This document shows positions 1 through 8,191 of a stretch of 64,000 nucleotides of DNA, one piece after another. This DNA is from Flavobacteriales bacterium. Its GTDB lineage: Bacteria; Bacteroidota; Bacteroidia; Flavobacteriales_F; PHOS-HE28. The notes under the pieces were generated by a model. That model was given only the letters and a program-made list of their open reading frames with translations. It made no database searches and had not been told where the DNA came from. The stretch is taken from contig JADKHI010000003.1 in the NCBI GenBank assembly GCA_016721825.1, forward strand, positions 62,001 to 126,000, written 5' to 3'. Each line of letters starts with the position of its first letter. The stretch's first letter is position 1. The translations under genes were made by a program, and so were the position numbers.

Positions 1-793
1 TCCCTTGCAGGTCCTTGGCCGCGCGGCGTGCCGCGGGGATCGCATCATCCCCTTTTCCGGCGTACAAGATGCCGCGCGAACTGTTGATCAGCAGGCCGCC
101 ATCGGCGGTCATCCCGCATTGCATCACCGCATTGAGGTCGCCTCCCTGCGCTCCAACTCCCGGCACAAGAAAAAAGTGTTCAGGCGCTACCGCACGGGCC
201 TCAGCGAGCACTTCGGGCCGGGTGGCGCCCACCACGAACATGGTGTCGGCCACGCTGCCCCATTCGGCCACGCGGAGCATCACTTTCTCGAACAGGCGGT
301 GCTGCCCGCCATCCACAGTGAGGAACTGGAAATCCATGGCGCCTTCGTTGCTGGTGACGCCGAGAACGATGGCCCACTTGCCGGGGCGACCCAGGAACGG
401 CGTCACGCTGTCGTGGCCCATGTACGGCGCCAGGGTCACGGCATCGCAGCTCAAGGTGTCGAAGAACGCTTCCGCGTACTTGCGGGCGGTGTTGCCGATG
501 TCCCCGCGTTTCGCGTCAGCGATGATGAGGCAATCGCCCTTATCGCGGATCAGGGAGATGGTGCTGGCAAGGTCCAGCCAGCCTTGCTCGCCTTGGGCCT
601 CGTAGAACGCGAGGTTCAGCTTGTAAGCCACAGCGATGTCGTGGGTGGCCTCGATCACCGCCTGATTGAAGGCGCGCACCGGGCTGCTTTCGTTCTGGAA
701 CTGTTCGGGAACAAGGTGCAGTTCGGTGTCCAGCCCCACGCAGAGCAAACTGCGCTTGCGGCGGATCACATGGATGAGCTCTTCGCGGGTCAT
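1..793 (-). CDS. pyrF: Orotidine 5'-phosphate decarboxylase (partial, C-terminus off the left edge)
   Basis: Decarboxylates OMP to UMP, the last step of de novo pyrimidine synthesis, in the cytoplasm. I translated the minus strand from the ATG at 793. The protein opens MTREELIHVIRRKRSLLCVG and carries the active-site segment DAKRGDIGNTA near residues 93-103, then APYMGHDS and a C-terminal phosphate-binding stretch with INSSRGILYA. This pattern and length fit the longer bacterial type 2 OMP decarboxylase. The reading frame stays open for 264 codons to the window edge, so only the last few residues are missing. It follows purM and prfA on the same strand, an order I recall from other Flavobacteria-type genomes. 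The plus-strand frames over it are shadows. Confidence 0.93.
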   Translation of the reverse strand, partial: MTREELIHVIRRKRSLLCVGLDTELHLVPEQFQNESSPVRAFNQAVIEATHDIAVAYKLNLAFYEAQGEQGWLDLASTISLIRDKGDCLIIADAKRGDIGNTARKYAEAFFDTLSCDAVTLAPYMGHDSVTPFLGRPGKWAIVLGVTSNEGAMDFQFLTVDGGQHRLFEKVMLRVAEWGSVADTMFVVGATRPEVLAEARAVAPEHFFLVPGVGAQGGDLNAVMQCGMTADGGLLINSSRGILYAGKGDDAIPAARRAAKDLQG

Positions 794-861
794 GGTCGGG
801 GGCAAAGATCAACACGGAAGGGTACCGTCATAGCGCCCAATGGCAAAGAGATCGCACCGCC

Positions 862-1944
862 TCAATTGGCAGCGCCTTCGCGCAGCTTCTCCGTGCGGTC
901 CGCCATCTGCAGGGCATCGATGACCTCCTGAAGGTTGCCGTTCAGCACCTCCGTGAGGTTGTGCACAGTGAACTCGATGCGGTGGTCGGTGACGCGGCTT
1001 TGGGGGAAGTTGTAGGTGCGGATCTTGGCGCTGCGATCCCCGCTGGTCACCTGGCTCTTGCGGTGGGCGGCCACTGCGGCCTCCTGCTCGCGGACCTTGT
1101 CCTCATAGAGCTTGGTGCGCAACATCTGCATCGCCTTGTTCCGGTTGCCGAGCTGGCTGCGGTCGGTCTGGCACATCACCACGATCCCGGTGGGAATGTG
1201 GGTGAGGCGCACCTTGGTTTCCACCTTGTTCACGTTCTGGCCTCCAGCACCACCACTGCGCGCGGTCTCCATCTTCACATCGCTCTCCTTCACCACCACG
1301 TCGAATTCCTCGGCTTCAGGCAGCACGTTCACGGTGGCGGCACTGGTATGGATCCGGCCGCTGGCCTCGGTGGCAGGCACGCGCTGCACACGGTGTACCC
1401 CGGCCTCGAACCGCAGCACGCCATAGACCCCGTCCCCGATCACGTTGAAGACCACCTCCTTGTAGCCCCCGGCGGAACCTTCGCTCACGTCCGCCACTTC
1501 CACTTTCCAGCCCTTTCCCTCGCAGTAGCGGGTGTACATGCGGTACAAGTCCCCCACGAAAAGACAGGCTTCGTCGCCGCCGGTGCCAGCGCGCAATTCC
1601 ACGATGCAGTTGCGGTCGTCATTGGGGTCCTTGGGAACGAGGAGCATGCGCACCTCCTCCTCCATGGCTTCGAGACGAGCCTTCAGGTCGGCTTGTTCTG
1701 CGCGGACCATCTCCAGCATGTCCGGGTCCTTTTCGGCACGGATCATCTGCTCGGTCCCGGAAAGCTCTTCGTGCAGCCGTCGGAACCGCTCGAAGGCCTC
1801 GTCGATCGGGCCGAGGTCTCGGTACTCGCGGTTCATCTCCACGAACCGCTTCTGGTCGGCGATGATGTCCGGGTCGGCCAGGCGCTTGCTGATCTCCGAG
1901 CGTCGCTCGTGGATGCTGGCCAGTTTGGTGAGAAGGTCGCTCAT
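862..1944 (-). CDS. prfA: Peptide chain release factor 1
   Basis: Recognises UAA and UAG in the ribosomal A site and triggers peptide release. The 360-residue length is normal for RF1. The catalytic GGQ loop is at residues 234-236 (context [11 protein letters not shown]), and the codon-recognition tripeptide is PAT at 190-192, which marks RF1; RF2 has SPF. The N-terminal helical domain and the RF-1 domain are complete. It lies 44 bases after purM and 68 bases before pyrF on the same strand, so the three may be co-transcribed; no terminator is visible between them. Confidence 0.97.
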   Translation of the reverse strand: MSDLLTKLASIHERRSEISKRLADPDIIADQKRFVEMNREYRDLGPIDEAFERFRRLHEELSGTEQMIRAEKDPDMLEMVRAEQADLKARLEAMEEEVRMLLVPKDPNDDRNCIVELRAGTGGDEACLFVGDLYRMYTRYCEGKGWKVEVADVSEGSAGGYKEVVFNVIGDGVYGVLRFEAGVHRVQRVPATEASGRIHTSAATVNVLPEAEEFDVVVKESDVKMETARSGGAGGQNVNKVETKVRLTHIPTGIVVMCQTDRSQLGNRNKAMQMLRTKLYEDKVREQEAAVAAHRKSQVTSGDRSAKIRTYNFPQSRVTDHRIEFTVHNLTEVLNGNLQEVIDALQMADRTEKLREGAAN

Positions 1945-1988
1945 CGGGAGTGCCTCGCGCGGGATCGCGGGGGCGCGGGTATTCGAGA

Positions 1989-3161
1989 TCAGTTGTAAGT
2001 GAAGGTGCCGTAGGGGCTGGTGAGCACCACCTCCTTCACAGGAGCCGCTTCCACGCGCCCGATCACCTTGGCGTCGATGCCGAAAGCGTTGGACATGGCG
2101 ATGATCTCCGCGGCCCTCGCCTGAGGAACATAGAACTCCAAGCGGTGGCCCATGTTGAAGACCTTGTACATCTCCTTCCAGTCCGTGCCGCTCATGCGCT
2201 GGATGGCGGCGAAAAGCGGTGGCACGGGAAGCAGGTCGTCCTTGATGATGCGCAGGCCCTCAACGAAGTGCAGGATCTTGGTCTGTGCACCGCCGCTGCA
2301 ATGCACCATGCCATGGATGTCCGCGCGCATGGCCTCCAGCACCTGCTTCACCACGGGGGCGTAGGTGCGCGTCGGTGAAAGCACAGCTTTGCCGTAGTCG
2401 AGCGGCGTGCCTTCGAGGAGATCGGTCAGGCGCGCCTGACCGCTGTAAACGAGGTCGGCAGGTGTACCGGGATCGTAGGTCTCCGGATAGGCGGTGGCCA
2501 GCTCCTGGGCGAACACATCGTGGCGGGCGCTGGTGAGGCCGTTGCTGCCCATGCCGGCGTTGTAGGCCTCCTCGTAGATGGCTTGCCCAAAGCTCGCGAG
2601 GGCCACGATCACATCACCGGCCTGGATGCGGGCGTTGTCGATCACTTCGGTCCGTTTCATGCGGCACACCACCGTACTGTCCACGATCACGGTGCGGACC
2701 AGATCACCCACATCAGCCGTTTCGCCACCGGTGCTTCGGATCCCAATGCCCAGGTCGCGCATCCTCGCCAGGAACAGCTCCGTGCCCTCGATCAAGGCGC
2801 TCACCACTTCCCCCGGGATCAGGCGCTTGTTGCGGCCAATGGTGCTGCTGAGCAGAATATTGTCGGTCGCGCCCACGCAGAGCAGATCGTCCAGGTTCAT
2901 GACGATGGCGTCCTGAGCAATGCCGTGCCACACGCTGAGGTCGCCGGTGGCTTTCCAGTAGGCGTAGGCCAAGCTGCTCTTGGTACCCGCTCCGTCGGCG
3001 TGCATCACCAGGCAATGCTCGTGGCTTCCCGTCAGGTCATCGGCCACCACCTTGCAGAAGGCCTTGGGGTAAAGGCCCTTGTCCAAGGAAGCGATGGCCT
3101 TGTGGACATCCTCCTTCCCGCTGCTGACGCCACGTTGGGCGTATCGGTCGGTGGCGCTCAT
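1989..3161 (-). CDS. purM: Phosphoribosylformylglycinamidine cyclo-ligase (AIR synthetase)
   Basis: ATP-dependent closure of FGAM to AIR in purine synthesis. The 390-residue product starting [11 protein letters not shown] has the N-terminal glycine-rich start ([17 protein letters not shown]), the conserved [13 protein letters not shown] segment near residue 50, and [11 protein letters not shown] near residue 143. The extended form near 390 residues is the Bacteroidota version; most bacterial PurM proteins are about 350. I chose the ATG at 3161: the upstream in-frame ATG at 3188 lies inside the terminator hairpin of the neighbouring gene. First gene of the purM-prfA-pyrF group. Confidence 0.94.
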   Translation of the reverse strand: MSATDRYAQRGVSSGKEDVHKAIASLDKGLYPKAFCKVVADDLTGSHEHCLVMHADGAGTKSSLAYAYWKATGDLSVWHGIAQDAIVMNLDDLLCVGATDNILLSSTIGRNKRLIPGEVVSALIEGTELFLARMRDLGIGIRSTGGETADVGDLVRTVIVDSTVVCRMKRTEVIDNARIQAGDVIVALASFGQAIYEEAYNAGMGSNGLTSARHDVFAQELATAYPETYDPGTPADLVYSGQARLTDLLEGTPLDYGKAVLSPTRTYAPVVKQVLEAMRADIHGMVHCSGGAQTKILHFVEGLRIIKDDLLPVPPLFAAIQRMSGTDWKEMYKVFNMGHRLEFYVPQARAAEIIAMSNAFGIDAKVIGRVEAAPVKEVVLTSPYGTFTYN

Positions 3162-3181
3162 CCGGATGGTGGGAAAAGAAA

Positions 3182-3211
3182 AAAGCATCCCGGATGAACG
3201 GGATGCTTTTC
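3182..3211 (-). terminator. Intrinsic terminator after the porE-like gene
   Basis: A perfect stem GCATCCCG/CGGGATGC with a 6-base loop, followed on the minus strand by TTTTTTCTTTT. It begins 15 bases past the stop of the OmpA-family gene. The plus-strand side also has a short T run, so it may work in both directions. Confidence 0.85.
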
Positions 3212-3225
3212 TCCAGTGGGGGTCA

Positions 3226-5241
3226 CTAGTTCTGTTGCGGAGCGGGGGCCACGTTCTCCTTGGGCACGTAGTCGAAGCTCAGCACGCTGAACTCCGTACG
3301 ACGGTTCTGCTGGTGAGCGGCTTCCTGCTCTTCCTTGGTCTTCATCTTGGCGATCTCGGCATCGCTGATGCGAAGACGGCTTTCGCCGTAGCCTTTGGGG
3401 ATCATACGGGCTGGGTCGATGCCTTTGCTCACGAGGTAGTTCACGCAGCTCTGCGCACGGTTCTGCGAGAGGATCTGGTTGCGCTTGTCGTTGTCACGCG
3501 AGTCGGTGTGTGCCGATAGCTCGATGATGATCGTGGGGTTCTCCACCAACGTACTGTACAGGGTCTCCAAGGAGTCCTTGCCTTCGGGACGCAGCTCGAA
3601 CTTACCAAGGTCATACTGTACCTCAGGCAAGCGGATCACGATACCCTTCTTGGCAGGCTGCAGATAGTACTCCTTCACGAACGTGGTGCTCTCGTTCAGC
3701 CCCACAGTGGTGATCTGGTCGTTCACCACCAAGTACTCGTCCTTGCTGGCGCGGATGGTGTAGCTGGTGTTCTCCTTGATGTAGCGGTCCTTGGCCTTCT
3801 CAGCGAAACTGAAACCTCCCGTGGCATCGGTCATGGCGCTGAAGCTGGTACCGTCCGTACCCACCACTTCGATCTTCGCGTCAGCGATGGGGCTGTTGTC
3901 GCTCTTGTCGTACACCGTGCCTTGCAAGGCGAACACGAGGTCAGGCATGTAGAAGCGCCAGATGTCGTCCTGTCCCTTGCCGCCTTCGCGGTTGCTGGTG
4001 AAGTAGCCGCGCTCGTTGTCCGCGTCGAAGATGATCGCGAAATCGTCCATCGAGCTGTTGATGGGGCTCTTCATGTTCTGCACCTGACCCCAGGCGTTCT
4101 CGCCGGTCTTCTCGGCCATGAAGATGTCCATGGCGCCCATGCCGGGATGTCCATCGGAGCTGAAGTAGAGGGCACCGTTCTGGCGGATGAAGGGGAACAT
4201 GTCGTCCTTGGCCGTGTTGATCTCCGCGCCGAGGTTGGTGGGGGCGCCGAGAGCCTTGCCGTCCTTGTCGAGCTTCACCATCCAGATGTCCTTGCCACCG
4301 CGGCTACCGGCGCCTTTCATGTTGCTGCTGAAGAAGAGCACATCGTCGTTCGGACCCACGCACGGGTGGCCGATGGTGATGATGTTGGTGTCCTTGGCAT
4401 CCTGAGCTGGGCGCAGGGCGATCATTTCAGGCTCGCTGAAGTTGCTGCCCACCTTCTTGCTCATCCAGATGTCGCAGCCGTGCACCTTGTTCTTCTCGTG
4501 GGGGCAGCGGGTGAAGTACATCACGGTGCGCTTGCTGGTGAAGCTGGGTGCGCCTTCGTTGGCCTCCGTATTGATGGTCGGGGGCAGTTTCAGTGGCTCG
4601 CTCCATTTGCCGAGCTTGTCGCGGCTGCTGGCGTAGAGGTCACTGAAGCTCTCCCCCACGATCTGGTCCGTGCTGGTGCCCGTGCTGGCGGGGCGGGTGC
4701 TGGAGAACACGAGGTCCTCATTCTTCTTGTCGCTGAACGCGGCGGAGAAATCGTACTGGGGTGTGTTCAGCAGCACCTCGGGGCTCACATCGTAGCGGCT
4801 GGGGCTGTCCTTCCAGGTCTGTGCGAGCTGGCAGGTGTTGATGCCTGCATCGGCACGCGTATCACCCGGGTTCTTCTCCTTGTACTTGTTGTACGCGGCG
4901 ATGGCCTCGGCATACTTGCCCTGCTCCTTCAACGCCTCACCGATGTAGAAATAGGTGATGGGGTCGGCATACTGCGCCTTGTTAGCCTTCTCGTACCAGA
5001 CCTGCGCGCTCTGTGCATCACCAAGGGCGCGGTAACACTCGCCGACCTTGAAGATGTGGGCGGCCTTGTCGCTCGCCTTCTTCTCCATGGTGTACGCCTT
5101 CTTGTACAGTTCGATGGCGTTGAAGTAGAACCCGTCCTTGTATGCTGCATCCGCCTCTTCGGCCAGCTTTCCTTGCGCGAACGTCACGGTGGCGAACAGC
5201 GTGCTGAAGGTGAAGCTGATCCAGAACTTCCTCGTGCTCAT
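3226..5241 (-). CDS. PorE-like OmpA-family protein: TPR, beta-propeller, carboxypeptidase-regulatory-like and OmpA domains
   Basis: Probably an envelope protein that ties an outer-membrane machine to peptidoglycan. It has a signal peptide ending FAQ near residue 23, TPR-like helices at about 25-135 (KAAHIFKVGECYRALGD), a propeller with repeats such as DLVFSSTRPA and GALYFSSDGHPGMGAMDIF at about 160-430, a CarboxypepD_reg-like domain at about 440-520, and a C-terminal OmpA domain (ELSAHTDSRDNDKRN, then SQNRAQSCVNYLVSKGI and QNRRTEFSV). The domain order and 671-residue length match PorE of the type IX secretion system (about 672 residues in Porphyromonas). Unlike PorE, I see no lipobox cysteine after the signal peptide. 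The architecture is widespread in Bacteroidota, so the T9SS role is inferred. Confidence 0.8.
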   Translation of the reverse strand: MSTRKFWISFTFSTLFATVTFAQGKLAEEADAAYKDGFYFNAIELYKKAYTMEKKASDKAAHIFKVGECYRALGDAQSAQVWYEKANKAQYADPITYFYIGEALKEQGKYAEAIAAYNKYKEKNPGDTRADAGINTCQLAQTWKDSPSRYDVSPEVLLNTPQYDFSAAFSDKKNEDLVFSSTRPASTGTSTDQIVGESFSDLYASSRDKLGKWSEPLKLPPTINTEANEGAPSFTSKRTVMYFTRCPHEKNKVHGCDIWMSKKVGSNFSEPEMIALRPAQDAKDTNIITIGHPCVGPNDDVLFFSSNMKGAGSRGGKDIWMVKLDKDGKALGAPTNLGAEINTAKDDMFPFIRQNGALYFSSDGHPGMGAMDIFMAEKTGENAWGQVQNMKSPINSSMDDFAIIFDADNERGYFTSNREGGKGQDDIWRFYMPDLVFALQGTVYDKSDNSPIADAKIEVVGTDGTSFSAMTDATGGFSFAEKAKDRYIKENTSYTIRASKDEYLVVNDQITTVGLNESTTFVKEYYLQPAKKGIVIRLPEVQYDLGKFELRPEGKDSLETLYSTLVENPTIIIELSAHTDSRDNDKRNQILSQNRAQSCVNYLVSKGIDPARMIPKGYGESRLRISDAEIAKMKTKEEQEAAHQQNRRTEFSVLSFDYVPKENVAPAPQQN

Positions 5242-5277
5242 CTGGTTAATTCGGTTGGTCCGTATTCCGGTGCCCGG

Positions 5278-5285
5278 CGAAAATA
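5278..5285 (-). promoter_or_regulatory. Bacteroidota -7 promoter element for the porE-like gene
   Basis: Minus strand reads TATTTTCG, a one-mismatch fit to TAnnTTTG, 36 bases before the start codon. No convincing -33 TTTG could be fixed by eye. Confidence 0.5.
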
Positions 5286-5340
5286 GTGATTATCCGATAC
5301 GCCCGAGGGTCCTTTGCCTTGGCGTTCCATCCCAAAGACA

Positions 5341-5360
5341 ACGGGCACCTAGGCGCCCGC
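5341..5360 (-). terminator. Possible weak terminator after glnN
   Basis: Short stem CGGGC/GCCCG followed on the minus strand by GTTGTCTTT, starting 28 bases past the glnN stop. The stem is short and the T run is broken, so this is tentative. Confidence 0.35.
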
Positions 5361-5387
5361 TGCTTTCCGATGTGAAATTTCCTGTGC

Positions 5388-7580
5388 TCACCGGGTGAAG
5401 AGCAGCTCCCGGAGCTTGGGCAGGGGCCAAAGCTCGTCGTCGACCAGCAGTTCCAGCTTATCACTGTGGTAGCGGATCTGGTCGAGGAAGGGCTTCACCT
5501 TGTCGCAGTAGGCGATGGCCTTGGCGCGGGCCTCTTCGATGCTGTTGGCCTTCTTGCGGGCGGCCACCATCTCGTTCACCAGGTTCATGATGGCGCTGAT
5601 GTGCTCACTGATCTCCTCGATCAGGACGATCTGGGCGGCGGTGGCCTTCTTGGCCTTTTCCGCACCCAGCACCTCGCGCAGCCCCTTCACGTTGTCGATC
5701 AGGCGGTTCTGGTAGGTGATGGCCGTTGGGATGATGTGGTTCTGCGCCAGGTCACCGGCCACACGGCTTTCGATCTGGATCTTCAACATGTAGCTGTGCA
5801 GCTCGATCTCGTGCCGGGCCTCCAGTTCCACCGCGCTCAGCACACCCATATCGGCGAAGAGCTTCTTGGTCTCCTTGCGGTCCCAAACATCCAGCGCGCG
5901 TGGGGTATCGGCGATGTTGCTGAGGCCGCGCTTCTCGGCTTCCAGTCTCCACTCCTCGCCGTACCCGTTGCCTTCGAAACGGATGCTCTTGCTCTCGGCG
6001 ATCAGGTCGCGCAGCTCGCGAAGGATGGCCTCGTCCTTCTTCACGCCCTTGGCGATCAAGGCGTCCACGCTCTTCTTGAAAGCGCGCAGCTGGTGGGCGA
6101 CGATGGTGTTGAGCACCGTCATGGAACCGGCACAGTTGGCGCTGCTGCCCACGGCGCGGAACTCGAACTTGTTGCCGGTGAAGGCGAAGGGGCTGGTGCG
6201 GTTGCGATCCGTGTTGTCCAGCAATACCGGGGGGATCCGGCCAATGTCGAGCTTCAGCTCGGTCTTGGAGGCTGGGCTCATGGCACCCTTGATGTTCTTC
6301 TCCAGCCCGTCCAACAACTTGGTGAGGTAGTCGCCGATGAAGACGCTGATAATGGCGGGCGGCGCTTCGTTGGCCCCTAGGCGGTGGTCGTTGCTGGCCG
6401 CAGCGATGCTGGCGCGCAGCACATCCGCGTTGCCGTGGATGGCTTTGATGGTGTTGACGAAGAAAGTGAGGAACTGCAGGTTCTCCTTCGGTGTCTTGGC
6501 GGGACGCAGCAGGTTGCGGCCCGTGTTGGTGGCCAGGCTCCAGTTGTTGTGCTTGCCGCTGCCGTTCACGCCAGCGTAGGGCTTCTCATGGAAAAGGACG
6601 CGGAAGTCATGCTTGCGCGCGGTCTTCTCCATCACGTCCATCAGCAGCATGTTGTGGTCCACCGCGAGGTTCAGCTCCTCGAACACCGGAGCACACTCGA
6701 ACTGGTTCGGGGCCACCTCGTTGTGGCGCGTCTTCACGGGAATGCCAAGCTTCAGGCTTTCGGTCTCGAAGTCGCGCATGAAGGCTTGTGCCCGCTCAGG
6801 GATGCTACCGAAGTAGTGGTCCTCCAGCTGTTGCCCCTTGGCTGGCGTGTGGCCGAAGAGCGCACGACCGGTCATCATGATGTCGGGGCGGGCGTAGTAG
6901 TGCGACTCGTCGATGAGGAAGTACTCCTGCTCCCAGCCCAGGGTGCAGGTCACCTTGGTCACATCCTTATCGAAGTACTGGCACACCGCGGTGGCGGCCT
7001 CATCCACCGCCTTGATGGCGCGGAGCAGCGGCATCTTGTGGTCAAGGGCCTCGCCCGTGTAGCTGATGAAGATGCTGGGGATGCAGAGGGTGCGGCCCAT
7101 GAGGAAGGCCGGGCTGCCCGGGTCCCAAGCGCTGTAGCCGCGGGCCTCGAAGGTGTTGCGGATGCCGCCGCTGGGGAAGCTGCTGGCATCAGGCTCCTGC
7201 TGAACGAGCATACTGCCATCGAAGCGTTCGATACTGCGACCGTTGCCGATGGGTTCGAAGAAGGCGTCGTGCTTCTCGGCGCTGGTCCCGGTAAGGGGCT
7301 GGAACCAGTGGGTGTAGTGCGTGGCGCCCTTGCTGGCGGCCCATTCCTTCATGCCGCTGGCCACCTGATCGGCAAGCTTGCGGTCGATACGCGTGCCATG
7401 GGTCATGGCCTGGCGCACGGCGAAGTAGGCTTCCTCGGTGAGGAACATGCGCATGGCCTCCTCATTGAACACATTGGCGCCGAAGTACTCGCTGATGCGC
7501 ATACTGGGTGGTTCCACGGGCTTGGGCTCGCGGTTCAGCACATCCTCCTGGGCCTTCGAACGCAAATGGGGGGTCGACAT
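5388..7580 (-). CDS. glnN: Glutamine synthetase type III
   Basis: ATP-dependent ligation of ammonia to glutamate. The 730-residue length separates it from GSI and GSII (about 350-470) and fits GSIII, the form common in Bacteroidota. Diagnostic stretches include FPSGGIRNTFEARGYSAWD near residue 130, LGWEQEYFLID near 215 and KTRHNEVAPNQFECAPVFEE near 285, plus GSGKHNNWSL, a nucleotide/glutamate-site segment. It has its own -7 element and a 140-base gap to the porE-like gene, so it is likely transcribed alone. No GlnB/GlnK or ammonium transporter is adjacent. Confidence 0.95.
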   Translation of the reverse strand: MSTPHLRSKAQEDVLNREPKPVEPPSMRISEYFGANVFNEEAMRMFLTEEAYFAVRQAMTHGTRIDRKLADQVASGMKEWAASKGATHYTHWFQPLTGTSAEKHDAFFEPIGNGRSIERFDGSMLVQQEPDASSFPSGGIRNTFEARGYSAWDPGSPAFLMGRTLCIPSIFISYTGEALDHKMPLLRAIKAVDEAATAVCQYFDKDVTKVTCTLGWEQEYFLIDESHYYARPDIMMTGRALFGHTPAKGQQLEDHYFGSIPERAQAFMRDFETESLKLGIPVKTRHNEVAPNQFECAPVFEELNLAVDHNMLLMDVMEKTARKHDFRVLFHEKPYAGVNGSGKHNNWSLATNTGRNLLRPAKTPKENLQFLTFFVNTIKAIHGNADVLRASIAAASNDHRLGANEAPPAIISVFIGDYLTKLLDGLEKNIKGAMSPASKTELKLDIGRIPPVLLDNTDRNRTSPFAFTGNKFEFRAVGSSANCAGSMTVLNTIVAHQLRAFKKSVDALIAKGVKKDEAILRELRDLIAESKSIRFEGNGYGEEWRLEAEKRGLSNIADTPRALDVWDRKETKKLFADMGVLSAVELEARHEIELHSYMLKIQIESRVAGDLAQNHIIPTAITYQNRLIDNVKGLREVLGAEKAKKATAAQIVLIEEISEHISAIMNLVNEMVAARKKANSIEEARAKAIAYCDKVKPFLDQIRYHSDKLELLVDDELWPLPKLRELLFTR

Positions 7581-7603
7581 GAGAAAAAGTGTATTTCTGG
7601 CCG

Positions 7604-7611
7604 CGAAGGTA
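7604..7611 (-). promoter_or_regulatory. -7 promoter element for glnN
   Basis: Minus strand TACCTTCG, 23 bases before the glnN ATG. The same octamer recurs before accA and other genes in this window. Confidence 0.55.
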
Positions 7612-7714
7612 TCTTTTCAGAGGGGGGCCATCCAAGAAGAACATCCATTTCTTTACGAACACCCCCTTGAAAACCTGAGCGACTTTCAGGATACAGCGAC
7701 CCCAAGCTTCCCCT

Positions 7715-7752
7715 GGAAAGAAAAACACCCCTCTCCAGCGGAAGGGGGTGTT
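7715..7752 (-). terminator. Intrinsic terminator after tatA
   Basis: Stem AACACCCC/GGGGTGTT around a 13-base loop, with TTTTTC following on the minus strand. Begins 19 bases beyond the tatA stop. Confidence 0.8.
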
Positions 7753-7771
7753 CAGTAGATCAAGCGGTCCG

Positions 7772-8119
7772 TCAGGCACCCGGTGGTGGTTCCGGTGCAG
7801 GCGGCATGGGTGGCGGCGCTATGGGTGGCACCGGAGGCGTAGGTTGGGCGATCGGCGCGTTCTGGGCCACGGCACCTTCGGGCGGCTCCATCAGCTGATC
7901 GAGCTTCAGGTCCCGGCGTTGTGCATCGAAGCCCTGCTTCACCTCTGTAGCGCCCTTCTGGATCTCGCGCTGCACCTCGTTGGTGGCATCGCGCAGCTGG
8001 CGCATGGTCTTCCCCATGGTGCGGGCGATGTCCGGTATGCCCTTGCTGCCGAAGAAGAGCAGGATGAACAGGAGCACCACGAGCAACTCGCCACCACTGA
8101 TATCGAAAATGAGCAGCAC
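7772..8119 (-). CDS. tatA: TatA/MttA-family twin-arginine translocase subunit
   Basis: Pore-forming inner-membrane subunit of the Tat pathway, which exports folded proteins. The product of about 115 residues has one N-terminal membrane helix (GGELLVVLLFILLFFGSKGI), the hinge glycine, then an amphipathic helix (DIARTMGKTMRQLRDATNEVQ) and a proline-rich tail. I start it at the GTG at 8119. The longer frame would begin with a TTG at 8140, which lies inside the predicted -7 element at 8138-8145, and family members usually begin just before a short LLF-like stretch. A tatC is not in the window. TatA and TatB are hard to tell apart in this phylum. Confidence 0.85.
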   Translation of the reverse strand: MLLIFDISGGELLVVLLFILLFFGSKGIPDIARTMGKTMRQLRDATNEVQREIQKGATEVKQGFDAQRRDLKLDQLMEPPEGAVAQNAPIAQPTPPVPPIAPPPMPPAPEPPPGA

Positions 8120-8137
8120 GTCCGTTGGGGAATGGGC

Positions 8138-8145
8138 CAAAAGTA
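8138..8145 (-). promoter_or_regulatory. -7 promoter element for tatA
   Basis: Minus strand TACTTTTG, an exact match to TAnnTTTG, 18 bases before the proposed GTG start. It directly abuts the secDF terminator stem. Confidence 0.55.
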
Positions 8146-8173
8146 AGAGGTCCGACCAGCGGCCGGACCTCTT
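8145..8173 (-). terminator. Intrinsic terminator after secDF
   Basis: Stem AAGAGGTCCG/CGGACCTCTT with a 9-base loop, starting 19 bases past the secDF stop. The bases following it on the minus strand are also the -7 element of tatA. Confidence 0.75.
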
Positions 8174-8191
8174 CTTAAAGTTCGTCGGGGC

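Noticed and set aside
5..931. 308-codon plus-strand frame at the left edge
   Set aside because: Antisense to pyrF, whose minus-strand translation carries the DAKRGDIGNTA active-site motif.
3922..5286. 454-codon plus-strand frame
   Set aside because: Antisense shadow of the porE-like gene; Val/Ala/Gly/His-rich product typical of reverse-complemented GC-rich codons.
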